From a virus, in the IMG/VR virus record IMGVR_UViG_3300047481_000178, positions 1-28,918 of that record: a stretch of DNA of 28,918 bases. One strand, written 5' to 3'. Under the pieces are notes generated by a model, which did not search any database, had not been told where the DNA came from, and worked only from the letters and a program-made list of their open reading frames with translations. Positions 14,216 to 21,099 of the stretch are shown here, piece after piece; position 1 is the stretch's first letter; the number at the start of each line of letters is the position of its first letter. Both the position numbers and the translations under genes were made by a program.

Positions 14216-15818
14216 CGATTTTGAATACATTCAGGCTGCTATAAGCACCCAGACAGAAGATAAAAATATTTTTAGGGACCAAGATCCTTTTATTAAATCT
14301 TGGGACGAATTAAAAAATTATAATGGATTAAACAACAACTTCAAACGCAGAACTGCCAGAAACCTATCAAAGGTTTATCCAGCAACTGCTGATGATACAA
14401 GATATTTAGAAGCGGCAAACTCAACTCCATCTGGAGATGGGGCTCAATCAAAACAGATCAATCCAGGAACGGTATTTAGAAACGGATATGGAATATTTGA
14501 TCTTATAACTCCACCATATAACATGTACGAACTAGCAAGTTATTATGATACTTCTTTTGCTAATCATGCTGCAATTGATGCAAAGGTAGAAAATGTTGTA
14601 GGTCTTGGATATCATTTTGAACTAACAGACCGTACAATGCTTAGATTTGAAATGAATGATGATAGCGAAGCCGTAAGTCGTGCAAGAAAGCGCATTGAAA
14701 GAATGAAAATAGAAATGCGTGACTGGCTAGAGAATCTTAATGATGAAGATAGTTTTCAAAAAACAATGGAAAAGGTTTATGTTGATTTACAGGCTACAGG
14801 AAATGCTTTTATAGAGGTTGGAAGAACTGTTTCTGGCGAGATAGGATATATTGGTCATATTCCAGCAACAACGGTTCGTGTTCGTCGTTTGCGTGATGGT
14901 TTTGTTCAGGTGATTAGTCAAAAAGTTGTTTATTTTAGAAACTTTGCTGCTAAAAATCCAAATCCATTAACAGATGATCCAAGACCAAATGAAATTATTC
15001 ATATTAAAGAATATTCTCCATTAAACACATATTATGGAATTCCAGATATCATTGCTGCAATACCTTCTTTAATTGGAGACCAATTGGCATCTCAATACAA
15101 CATTGACTACTTCCAAAACAAGGCGGTACCAAGATATATTATTACTTTGAAGGGTGCAAAACTATCTGCAGATGCAGAAGACAAGATGTTTAGATTCCTT
15201 CAGACTGGGCTAAAATCACAATCACACAGAACGCTGTATATCCCCCTTCCTGGAGATACAGATAATAATAAGGTTGACTTTAAGATGGAGCCAATTGAAA
15301 ACGGAATTCAAGAAGGTTCATTTAAAGAATATCGTAAGCAAAATCGTGATGATATTTTGATTGCTCATCAGGTTCCAATTTCTAAACTTGGTGGCTCTGA
15401 TTCTGCTGCTATTGCTGCTGCTCTATCTCAAGATCGCACATTTAAAGAGCAGGTATCTCGTCCAGCACAGCGTCATCTAGAAAAGATTATAAACAAGATA
15501 GTTAAAGAAAAAACTGATATTTTAGAGTTGAAGTTTAACGAACTGACCTTAACTGATGAAATAGCACAATCTCAAATTATTGAAAGATATGTAAAGACTC
15601 AGGTTATAACGCCCAATGAGGCTCGTGAAATGTTAAATATGGCACAGCGCCCAGATGGCGATAACCCATTTACAATGTCTCCTAGACAAGCCACAGATGC
15701 AAGGGCAGATTTGGCGGGTAATAGAGAAAGAGATGCTGAAAGAGCAAATAACAACTCAGATTCCTCTACCACTATTTCTGGAAGAAATGCACAAGGAGAG
15801 GGTCGTTCGTCTCAATAG
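14208..15818 (+). CDS. Portal protein
   Basis: 536 residues from GTG 14208, chosen because GGAAGGGA lies 11 nt upstream. An ATG at 14187 without a Shine-Dalgarno would add seven residues. It forms the dodecameric ring at the capsid vertex through which DNA enters and leaves. Recognisable phage-portal (PBSX/HK97-like) segments: YELASYYDTSFANHAAIDAK (clip-proximal helix), DLQATGNAFIEVGR, GHIPATTVRVRR, IIHIKEYSPLNTYYGIPDII, FFQN-type YFQNKAVPRYIITL, and QVPISKLGGSDSAAIAAALS. A polar, Asn/Ser-rich tail (ERANNNSDSSTTISG) follows from about 505. Its stop lies inside a 7-bp inverted repeat just before the protease promoter. Length and motif order are normal for the family. Confidence 0.9.
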   Translation: MSDDFEYIQAAISTQTEDKNIFRDQDPFIKSWDELKNYNGLNNNFKRRTARNLSKVYPATADDTRYLEAANSTPSGDGAQSKQINPGTVFRNGYGIFDLITPPYNMYELASYYDTSFANHAAIDAKVENVVGLGYHFELTDRTMLRFEMNDDSEAVSRARKRIERMKIEMRDWLENLNDEDSFQKTMEKVYVDLQATGNAFIEVGRTVSGEIGYIGHIPATTVRVRRLRDGFVQVISQKVVYFRNFAAKNPNPLTDDPRPNEIIHIKEYSPLNTYYGIPDIIAAIPSLIGDQLASQYNIDYFQNKAVPRYIITLKGAKLSADAEDKMFRFLQTGLKSQSHRTLYIPLPGDTDNNKVDFKMEPIENGIQEGSFKEYRKQNRDDILIAHQVPISKLGGSDSAAIAAALSQDRTFKEQVSRPAQRHLEKIINKIVKEKTDILELKFNELTLTDEIAQSQIIERYVKTQVITPNEAREMLNMAQRPDGDNPFTMSPRQATDARADLAGNRERDAERANNNSDSSTTISGRNAQGEGRSSQ

Positions 15819-15831
15819 TTGAGAAACTATT
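15814..15831 (+). repeat. Inverted repeat over the portal stop codon
   Basis: AATAGTT (15814-15820) and AACTATT (15825-15831) around GAGA; the portal TAG is inside the left arm. It lies just upstream of the protease -10. It could be a weak 3'-end hairpin or a regulator site. There is no T tract. Confidence 0.4.
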
Positions 15832-15840
15832 ATAAACGAA

Positions 15841-15849
15841 TGATATAAT
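15841..15849 (+). promoter_or_regulatory. Extended -10 promoter, leaderless start for the protease gene
   Basis: TGATATAAT, with a possible distant -35 (TTGAGA at 15819-15824, 19-nt spacer). The ATG at 15859 is 10 nt past the -10, with no Shine-Dalgarno before it. Confidence 0.55.
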
Positions 15850-15858
15850 TATTCTGCC

Positions 15859-17172
15859 ATGACTATAAATAAAGCACACTGGATTACTGATGGCGACAAT
15901 GTTCGCTTTTCTATGCCAATTGGCAAGATCGATCAAGAGCGCCGTATAGTCTCTGGTTTTGCCACATTAGACAATGTTGATAAGCAAAATGATATTGTAA
16001 CAACAGAAGCAAGCATTGAGGCATTTAAAAAGTTTCGTGGCAATTTGCGTGAAATGCATCAGCCATCTGCGGTAGGCAAAGTTGTTTCTTTTAAAGAAGA
16101 TCGTTATTTTGATCCACAAGTAAAGAAGTTTTATAGTGGAGTATATGTTTCTGCATATATTTCAAAGGGTGCTCAAGACACCTGGGAAAAGGTTCTTGAT
16201 GGTACGCTGACTGGTTTTTCAATCGGCGGGAATATAAAAAAGTTTGATGATTCTTACGATGAACAACTAGATAAAGCAATTAGAGTTATCAAAGAATATG
16301 ATCTACATGAATTGTCACTAGTGGATAATCCAGCAAATCAGTTTGCGAATGTTCTTTCCATTGAAAAGGGAGAACTAGGCGGTTTCCTAGCAAAAACTGT
16401 TGTTGATACAGTCTATTGGTGCAAGCAACATGATATCGTAAGATTGTCAAAAGACTCTGAGGAGTCATGCCCATCATGCAATTGCAATATGCAAAATATT
16501 GGTTTTGTAGAAGATTCAAATGATATAGAAACAGTAAAATTCTTAGTTGATAGTGCAAAAGGCATTAGAACAATTAAGATGACAAAGGAGGAAAACCCTA
16601 TGACAGAAGAAACCACAGTTGTAGACAATGCAGAAATTGCAAAGTCTGACGAAGTTGTTGAAAATGTTGAGGTTGCTCCAGAGGCTCCAGCAGACGCTGT
16701 AGCAGATGCTCCAGCAGCAATTGCTGAAGAAGTACCTGCAGCAGAGCCAGCGGTAGAGGCAGCACCAGAAGCAGTAGATGCTCCAGTTGCTGAAGAAGCA
16801 GCAGAAAAGTCAGTAGATGCAGTTGTTGATGCAACAGCAGAAATTGCAAAGTCTGTTGATGAAATTAATAACTCTCTAACTAATGCCTTGAGCAATCTTG
16901 CAGAAACAGTTAAGGCTATGCAAGCCAATGTTGATGCAATCACAAAGTCCCTTGAAACCGTTACAGGTGAAGTAAAGTCTGTAGCAAGTGAGGTAAGTCA
17001 AGTAAAGGGAACTTTTAATGAGTTTGGAAAGCGAGTAGATGCCGTAGAGCAAGATACTGCTTTCCGCAAGTCTGGCGATCTAGGCGAGATCGTGCAGGAG
17101 TTTTCGGAAATGAAAACTCAAAAATCCCTATGGGGCGGACGTTTCCTCACAAATGCCGACCTATTTAATTAA
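15859..17172 (+). CDS. Prohead protease fused to scaffold
   Basis: 437 residues. Residues 1-165 are an HK97/XkdF-type (S78-like) maturation protease with the likely catalytic His67 in REMHQPSAVG and Ser121 in GTLTGFSIGG, followed by HELSLVDNPAN (150-160). Residues 188-209 hold a CxxH and a CPSCNC cluster (Cys188, His191, Cys204, Cys207) that looks like a zinc ribbon. From residue 248 the protein becomes Ala/Pro/Glu/Val-rich (to about 320) and then a coiled coil (about 330-400) ending in KSLWGGRFLTNADLF: the expected make-up of a scaffold. The enzyme would act inside the procapsid, cutting scaffold and perhaps the capsid protein's N-terminus. A nested start at 16600 probably makes the scaffold alone. 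Leaderless start inferred from the promoter spacing. Confidence 0.85.
   Translation: MTINKAHWITDGDNVRFSMPIGKIDQERRIVSGFATLDNVDKQNDIVTTEASIEAFKKFRGNLREMHQPSAVGKVVSFKEDRYFDPQVKKFYSGVYVSAYISKGAQDTWEKVLDGTLTGFSIGGNIKKFDDSYDEQLDKAIRVIKEYDLHELSLVDNPANQFANVLSIEKGELGGFLAKTVVDTVYWCKQHDIVRLSKDSEESCPSCNCNMQNIGFVEDSNDIETVKFLVDSAKGIRTIKMTKEENPMTEETTVVDNAEIAKSDEVVENVEVAPEAPADAVADAPAAIAEEVPAAEPAVEAAPEAVDAPVAEEAAEKSVDAVVDATAEIAKSVDEINNSLTNALSNLAETVKAMQANVDAITKSLETVTGEVKSVASEVSQVKGTFNEFGKRVDAVEQDTAFRKSGDLGEIVQEFSEMKTQKSLWGGRFLTNADLFN
16584..16591 (+). promoter_or_regulatory. Strong internal ribosome binding site for nested scaffold
   Basis: AAAGGAGG inside the protease frame, 8 nt before the in-frame ATG at 16600. 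It is as strong as the site in front of the major capsid gene, and ideally spaced. Confidence 0.75.
16600..17172 (+). CDS. Nested scaffolding protein (in-frame internal start)
   Basis: 190 residues in the same frame as the protease, beginning at its Met248 (MTEETTVVDNAEIAKSDEVV). The start is supported by AAAGGAGG 8 nt upstream, while the full-length gene has no Shine-Dalgarno. The product would be an acidic, Ala/Pro/Glu-rich stretch followed by a coiled coil (NNSLTNALSNLAETVKAMQA and on) and a short C-terminus with a WGGRF motif that could bind the capsid protein. The same logic is known from lambda, where scaffold Nu3 is the C-terminal part of protease C translated from an internal start. 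The separate product guides shell assembly in large amounts, while the full-length form brings in protease. Production is inferred, not shown. Confidence 0.68.
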   Translation: MTEETTVVDNAEIAKSDEVVENVEVAPEAPADAVADAPAAIAEEVPAAEPAVEAAPEAVDAPVAEEAAEKSVDAVVDATAEIAKSVDEINNSLTNALSNLAETVKAMQANVDAITKSLETVTGEVKSVASEVSQVKGTFNEFGKRVDAVEQDTAFRKSGDLGEIVQEFSEMKTQKSLWGGRFLTNADLFN

Positions 17173-17199
17173 AGGTATATTCACTAGGAGGTGAACAAT

Positions 17200-18333
17200 A
17201 TGTCGGAACAAGAAATAGTAAAGAATTATCCAGGAACTACTGAGGCTCACAATCACGATGGACAAGGTGCATTTGCATCTGGTGGCATCGGAGGAGCAAC
17301 AGCAACAGGTCCTGACGGTAGTCTTTCACCAGCGGCTTCACTCGGTAACATTGCTACAGCCAATTTTGGTTCAAGCGGTGCTAACTCTGTAAGCCCAACT
17401 GGAACACCTGGTGGTATTTTAGCACCAGAACAGGCTCGCCGCTTCATCGACTACGTGTGGGATGCAACAGTTCTCGCCAAAGATGGTCGTAAAGTTACAA
17501 TGCGAGCAAACACCATGGAAATCGAAAAGGTTAACGTTGGTGAGCGTGTAATTCGTGCTGCAGCCCAGGCTGACAACACATACACAAATGCTGGCGCAAC
17601 ATTCACAAAGGTAGAACTAACAACCAAGAAGATTCGTCTTGATTGGGAAGTTTCAACTGAGTCTCTAGAAGACAATATTGAAGGAGGTGCTCTTGAAGAC
17701 CATCTAGTTCGTTTGATGACAAATGCATTCGCAAATGACATCGAAGATCTAGCCATTAATGGTGATGGTTCAACAGGCAACTTCCTTTCAATCATGGAAG
17801 GTTTCGTAAACAAAGTCACAAGCGGTTCAGATGCTCACGAAGCAGTTGTAACTGTCTCTGATGATGAGTGGACACCAACTGTAATGCAGGACATCATTCT
17901 TGCAATGCCACGTAAGTATCGTGCAATTAAGAACAATCTAAAGTTCTATGCTGGTACAGATGCATTCCAGGGTATCGTTAAGAATAACGGTACACTTGCT
18001 GATGCAGTAGCAGAAGCAATTGCTGGAATGACTCCAGGCAGCACACAGGCTAACCGTCAGAATTATCTTGATGGTGTTGGTCAAACACTTGGTGGAGCAC
18101 GTACAACACGTGTTCTCGGTGTTGACGTTATGGAAGTACCTTACTACCCAGCAGATTATGTCGACTTGACATTCCCTGCAAACCGTGTTTGGGGCTTCCA
18201 ACGTGATATCACAGTAAATCGTGAATACAAGCCAAAGAAGGATACAATTGAATACACAGTATTCGTCCGCTTTGGTTTACAATGGGAAGAACTCGATGCA
18301 GTATCTTATGCAGATGCAGCATCTGATTCCTAA
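17200..18333 (+). CDS. Major capsid protein (HK97 fold) with N-terminal HxHDG extension
   Basis: 377 residues. ATG 17200 is chosen because AGGAGGT (17186-17192) sits 7 nt before it; a GTG at 17191 is part of that site. The HK97-fold body starts at about residue 65 (GGILAPEQARRFIDYVWDAT), with E-loop and spine segments around KVELTTKKIRLDWEVSTESL, P-domain helices (EGGALEDHLVRLMTNAFAND), and the A-domain (NLKFYAGTDAFQGIV, VLGVDVMEVPYYPADYV, VWGFQRDITVNREYKPKKDT). Residues 9-58 are an extra Gly-rich arm (YPGTTEAHNHDGQGAFASGG, then LGNIATANFG) copied in the separate 18404 gene. Codons lean to CGT for Arg and AAC/GAC, as in a highly expressed gene. It follows the scaffold by 27 nt with no promoter of its own. 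Confidence 0.92.
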   Translation: MSEQEIVKNYPGTTEAHNHDGQGAFASGGIGGATATGPDGSLSPAASLGNIATANFGSSGANSVSPTGTPGGILAPEQARRFIDYVWDATVLAKDGRKVTMRANTMEIEKVNVGERVIRAAAQADNTYTNAGATFTKVELTTKKIRLDWEVSTESLEDNIEGGALEDHLVRLMTNAFANDIEDLAINGDGSTGNFLSIMEGFVNKVTSGSDAHEAVVTVSDDEWTPTVMQDIILAMPRKYRAIKNNLKFYAGTDAFQGIVKNNGTLADAVAEAIAGMTPGSTQANRQNYLDGVGQTLGGARTTRVLGVDVMEVPYYPADYVDLTFPANRVWGFQRDITVNREYKPKKDTIEYTVFVRFGLQWEELDAVSYADAASDS

Positions 18334-18355
18334 TTAAAACTGAATAATAAGATCG

Positions 18356-18383
18356 AGGAGGGTAGCGTAAAAACTACCCTCCT
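18356..18383 (+). other. Stable hairpin between capsid gene and its small paralog
   Basis: AGGAGGGTAG (18356-18365) pairs perfectly with CTACCCTCCT (18374-18383) around an 8-nt loop. Only TT follows, so it is a poor intrinsic terminator. It may protect the 3' end of the capsid mRNA or act as a leaky terminator, lowering expression of the 18404 gene. The left arm hides an AGGAGG. Confidence 0.7.
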
Positions 18384-18403
18384 TAATCACATTAAGGATT
18401 AAA

Positions 18404-18613
18404 ATGTCTTATCCAGGAACTTCAGAAGATCATCAACACGATGGTGAAGGATGTATCGCCGTTGGGGGTATTGGAACAATCATTAGTGGTCCTAATGGAA
18501 TAATTACACAAAGATATGCTCTTGGATCTATCCCAGAAGCAAATTTTGGAGAAAATATAATTATGAGTGGAACTCCAGCGGGAGTTAAAAGACCACAAAG
18601 TTTATACAAATAA
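18404..18613 (+). CDS. Stand-alone paralog of the capsid protein's N-terminal extension
   Basis: 69 residues, AAGGA 6 nt before the ATG. Nearly the whole protein aligns with capsid residues 10-75. SYPGTSEDHQHDGEG matches NYPGTTEAHNHDGQG; VGGIGTIISGPNG matches SGGIGGATATGPDG; ALGSIPEANFG matches SLGNIATANFG; MSGTPAGVKRPQ matches PTGTPGGILAPEQ. His10, His12, Asp13 and Gly14 of the HxHDG motif are kept. It therefore lacks the HK97 fold but keeps the whole arm. It lies directly after the capsid gene, behind the 18356-18383 hairpin, and may be a minor capsid, decoration or assembly-control protein that occupies the same site as the arm. A decaying duplication is the alternative, but the intact frame and ribosome site argue against it. 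Confidence 0.72.
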   Translation: MSYPGTSEDHQHDGEGCIAVGGIGTIISGPNGIITQRYALGSIPEANFGENIIMSGTPAGVKRPQSLYK

Positions 18614-18621
18614 TGTAATTC

Positions 18622-18630
18622 TGATATAAT
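18622..18630 (+). promoter_or_regulatory. Extended -10 promoter for the connector operon
   Basis: TGATATAAT 8 nt after the stop of the 18404 gene. The expected start near 18637 puts GGAGGA (18637-18642) at the very 5' end of the mRNA, before the ATG at 18646. It drives the TAATG-linked genes to 21686. Confidence 0.58.
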
Positions 18631-18645
18631 AGCAGTGGAGGAAAC

Positions 18646-18999
18646 ATGTCAATAGAATTAGTAGAAGATTTAAAAAAGAAAACAGTGCCACAATTAAAGG
18701 CATATGCAAAGAAAAATAATATAGATTTATTTGGAGTAAACACAAAAATAGAAATATTAGAAGTAATATTTTCTTTTATTCCAAGACCAGAGCAAATTGA
18801 AAAAGCCAAAAATAAAGATAAACCAACTGAAAAAATTGCTTTATATTCTATGAAAAATCTTCATTGGAATGGTGTTGGAGATCTTGAAAATGGTTATAAT
18901 ATTTTAAGCAAGGAGGATTCGGAAAAATGGCTTACTCGTAGGGATGTGCGAATAGCAACTCCAGACGAAGTAGCGAAATTTTACCGTAAAAAGAAATAA
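18646..18999 (+). CDS. SAP/HeH-like small head protein
   Basis: 117 residues; GGAGGA 3 nt before the ATG. Residues 9-45 (KKKTVPQLKAYAKKNNIDLF, then TKIEILEVIFSFI) have the helix-extended loop-helix pattern of SAP/HeH-type domains, which bind nucleic acid or protein. After a charged linker, residues 65-117 (ALYSMKNLHWNGVGDLENGY, then SKEDSEKWLTRRDVRIATPD) match a module commonly found in small proteins between the capsid and connector genes of actinobacterial siphoviruses. Soluble, basic at the end (KFYRKKK). Its role is probably in head completion or packaged-DNA contact. First gene of a TAATG chain with the next one. The domain names are from pattern memory and need a profile search. Confidence 0.55.
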   Translation: MSIELVEDLKKKTVPQLKAYAKKNNIDLFGVNTKIEILEVIFSFIPRPEQIEKAKNKDKPTEKIALYSMKNLHWNGVGDLENGYNILSKEDSEKWLTRRDVRIATPDEVAKFYRKKK

Positions 19000-19970
19000 T
19001 GCAAATATTAAGAATACCGCCATATCCATTAACAATTACGTATGATGTTCCAGATGCCAGCACTAACTATGTTGTTAGAATAAGCGAGGGCACTAGAAAT
19101 GTAAATGATTTAGAGCAGATAGTAACATCAACTGCTGGATCTAAGGTAGTATTAAATTTGCCTGAAAAATTTAATCTTTATGATGAGTCATATTTGCTAG
19201 AAATTTTTACAGAGGTTGATGAAGAGGCTGATGAAATTGTCGTAGAAGATAATCTTGAAATTATGCGACCATATGTTGATCCAAAAACATTGGGAACCAC
19301 AGCATCTGAAATCGCAGAATATACAAAATGGGAAGGAATTGCTAGAGCAATTATAGATTCTCAAGTTCCTGGCGGATTTTATTATGAACGTAAATGGTAT
19401 GAAGTAGTTGGAAATAATAATGACTTTATGCCAATTTGGGATAGAGTTTATGCAATTAGCAAAGTTTATGAAAATAATAGACTTGTATGGGATATTGATG
19501 ATGAAGATGGTCCAGCATTAGGTGACTGGAATTATTTATTAACAAAAGATAAAACATCAATTATAAAAGAATGGAAAGATGGTCAGGGGGAGTTCATTCG
19601 TCTTGTTGGAAATCCAATAGGAACTCCGATGGGATACTCTGACTCTTTAGACCTTTATGATTCTGAAGATAGTCCAAACACACTTTCTGTAATTCCTGGC
19701 GTTACATTTCCTATGGGATGGAATTATCTTTTTGCAGTATTATCGGGCTACAAAGTAGTTCCATATGATATCTATGATGCAACAAATATGCTTATAGAAG
19801 ATCTTAAGTGTGGAAAACTAGATTATCACAAGAGATATATAAGCAATTATTCAACAGATCAGTTTAAACTTCAAATAGATAAAAGTTCATTTGAAGGAAC
19901 TGGAAATATTCTAGTAGATAAAATTATTAACAAGTATATTACAAATGTTGGTAAGCCTGGAGTACTATAA
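18999..19970 (+). CDS. Head-tail adaptor with N-terminal Ig-like domain
   Basis: 323 residues from the ATG of TAATG at 18999. Residues 1-85 (RIPPYPLTITYDVPDASTNY, then LLEIFTEVD) look like an Ig-like beta-sandwich. From about 100 the fold becomes helical (TASEIAEYTKWEGIARAIID) with PGGFYYERKWYEVVGN and DRVYAISKVYENNRLVWD, then a C-terminal helical end (YLFAVLSGYKVVPYDIYDAT, LVDKIINKYITN). This matches the usual position and helical content of gp6/gp15-like adaptors that sit under the portal. The extra beta domain makes it longer than plain adaptors, which are often 100-150 residues. Joined by TAATG overlaps to the genes on both sides, so probably co-translated with the stopper. Confidence 0.5.
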   Translation: MQILRIPPYPLTITYDVPDASTNYVVRISEGTRNVNDLEQIVTSTAGSKVVLNLPEKFNLYDESYLLEIFTEVDEEADEIVVEDNLEIMRPYVDPKTLGTTASEIAEYTKWEGIARAIIDSQVPGGFYYERKWYEVVGNNNDFMPIWDRVYAISKVYENNRLVWDIDDEDGPALGDWNYLLTKDKTSIIKEWKDGQGEFIRLVGNPIGTPMGYSDSLDLYDSEDSPNTLSVIPGVTFPMGWNYLFAVLSGYKVVPYDIYDATNMLIEDLKCGKLDYHKRYISNYSTDQFKLQIDKSSFEGTGNILVDKIINKYITNVGKPGVL

Positions 19971-20422
19971 TGGAATCACATTGCTCAACTCCAGATGTGA
20001 TTTTTCCAATGAAGGCTGATATTTATTTTCCAATAGTTACTCAAGGAGAATATGGTCAACCTAAAAAAGATTGGGTCTATGATCGAACAATTACATGTAG
20101 CGCTACGCCTATTGGCGGTGCTGGAGAAGAGTCAATAAAACCAGAATCATTCTTGCAATATAAAGATACGCTTATTGGAAGAACTAAAAATGATCCCAGA
20201 GTTTCATCTCATAAAAATAACAATGCCGTAACAAATATATTAGTAACCAATATAAGGGCAGCAAACGATTACCCTCTTTATATAGAAACTGCTGGTGTTA
20301 GATCTGGCAGAGGAACAATCTATGAGGTTGCTACCGTCGAGCCCTTTATTGGTCCATTTCAAGAAATTGAATACTATAAAATGGTTTTAAGGCGAACAGA
20401 AAATCAAACGGTTGGTGACTAA
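19970..20422 (+). CDS. Head closure (stopper) protein
   Basis: 150 residues from the ATG of TAATG at 19970. PMKADIYFPIVTQGEYGQPK near the start, followed by WVYDRTITCSATPIGG, is the beta-barrel opening typical of siphovirus head-closure proteins, which seal the connector after packaging and receive the tail. The middle (QYKDTLIGRTKNDPR) and the late strands (IEYYKMVLRRTENQ) fit this small barrel. Gene order (adaptor, stopper, completion protein, terminator, tube) supports the call better than sequence alone. It has two Cys and no membrane span. Confidence 0.55.
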   Translation: MESHCSTPDVIFPMKADIYFPIVTQGEYGQPKKDWVYDRTITCSATPIGGAGEESIKPESFLQYKDTLIGRTKNDPRVSSHKNNNAVTNILVTNIRAANDYPLYIETAGVRSGRGTIYEVATVEPFIGPFQEIEYYKMVLRRTENQTVGD

Positions 20423-21099
20423 TGATTGTTAGAACCGATCTTCGTAGATTTCAAAAACAAATGAATAATATTGTTGAGTATTCTTATGGATTTTTGGATG
20501 GCATACAAAAAGGTAAAAAGATATTTTTAAATAAATTAGGCAAAGAAGTTATTTTTGCTATTGGTCAATATATTGATGTTGAGGCTAGAGCAAACCCTTC
20601 TGCATTGCATCACGTTTATGAATGGAATCAAACGGGCAGTCCATCTGCTAGATTATTTGACATAGACTATACTGTTAGTAATTTAGGTTTAAGTTTTAAC
20701 TCTAAGTTTAGACAATCAAAAACAGTTTCTGCAGATTCAAATACTCCCTTTTATAATAAAGCATATATTATGGAAAACGGAATACCAGTTACAATAAAAC
20801 CAAAGAGAAATTCAGTTCTTGTATTTGAAGACGGTGGTCAAGAAGTGTTTACCAAAAAACCAATAACGATTAGAAACCCTGGAGGAGATTCAGTATCTGG
20901 ATCTTTTGAAAGAGTGTTTGATGAATTTATGTTAAAGTATTTTAAGCAATCATTTATTCGTGCCTCTGGTTTATACGATTATATAAATAATCCTGTAATA
21001 TACAAAAAGAACATCCGTGCTGGCTCAAAGATGGGTAGAGTTAAGGGCGTAGACACAGGATTTAAATGGATCACAAACGCTAGAATTGGAGTTGAGTAA
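20422..21099 (+). CDS. Neck/tail-completion protein
   Basis: 225 residues from the ATG of TAATG at 20422. The N-terminal helices (DLRRFQKQMNNIVEYSYGFL, then FLNKLGKEVIFAIGQYID) and the basic middle (VTIKPKRNSVLVFEDGGQEV, then FTKKPITIRNPGG) resemble the HK97 gp10-like neck proteins at this place in siphovirus gene order. The C-terminus is basic and aromatic (KYFKQSFIRASGLYDYINNP). It would sit between stopper and tail terminator and link head to tail. The assignment rests mainly on position and on the general pattern of N-terminal helix plus beta domain; the residue pattern is not decisive. Confidence 0.45.
   Translation: MIVRTDLRRFQKQMNNIVEYSYGFLDGIQKGKKIFLNKLGKEVIFAIGQYIDVEARANPSALHHVYEWNQTGSPSARLFDIDYTVSNLGLSFNSKFRQSKTVSADSNTPFYNKAYIMENGIPVTIKPKRNSVLVFEDGGQEVFTKKPITIRNPGGDSVSGSFERVFDEFMLKYFKQSFIRASGLYDYINNPVIYKKNIRAGSKMGRVKGVDTGFKWITNARIGVE

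Noticed and set aside
16413-16943. Long minus-strand open frame of 176 codons across the scaffold region
   Set aside because: The Ala/Pro/Glu-rich repeats of the scaffold (GCA/GCT/CCA codons) leave the opposite strand free of stops and give a Ser/Ala/Thr-rich low-complexity product without a ribosome site.
17191-17199. GTG start for the capsid gene nine bases upstream of the ATG
   Set aside because: That GTG is part of the AGGAGGTG ribosome binding site; the ATG at 17200 has ideal spacing.
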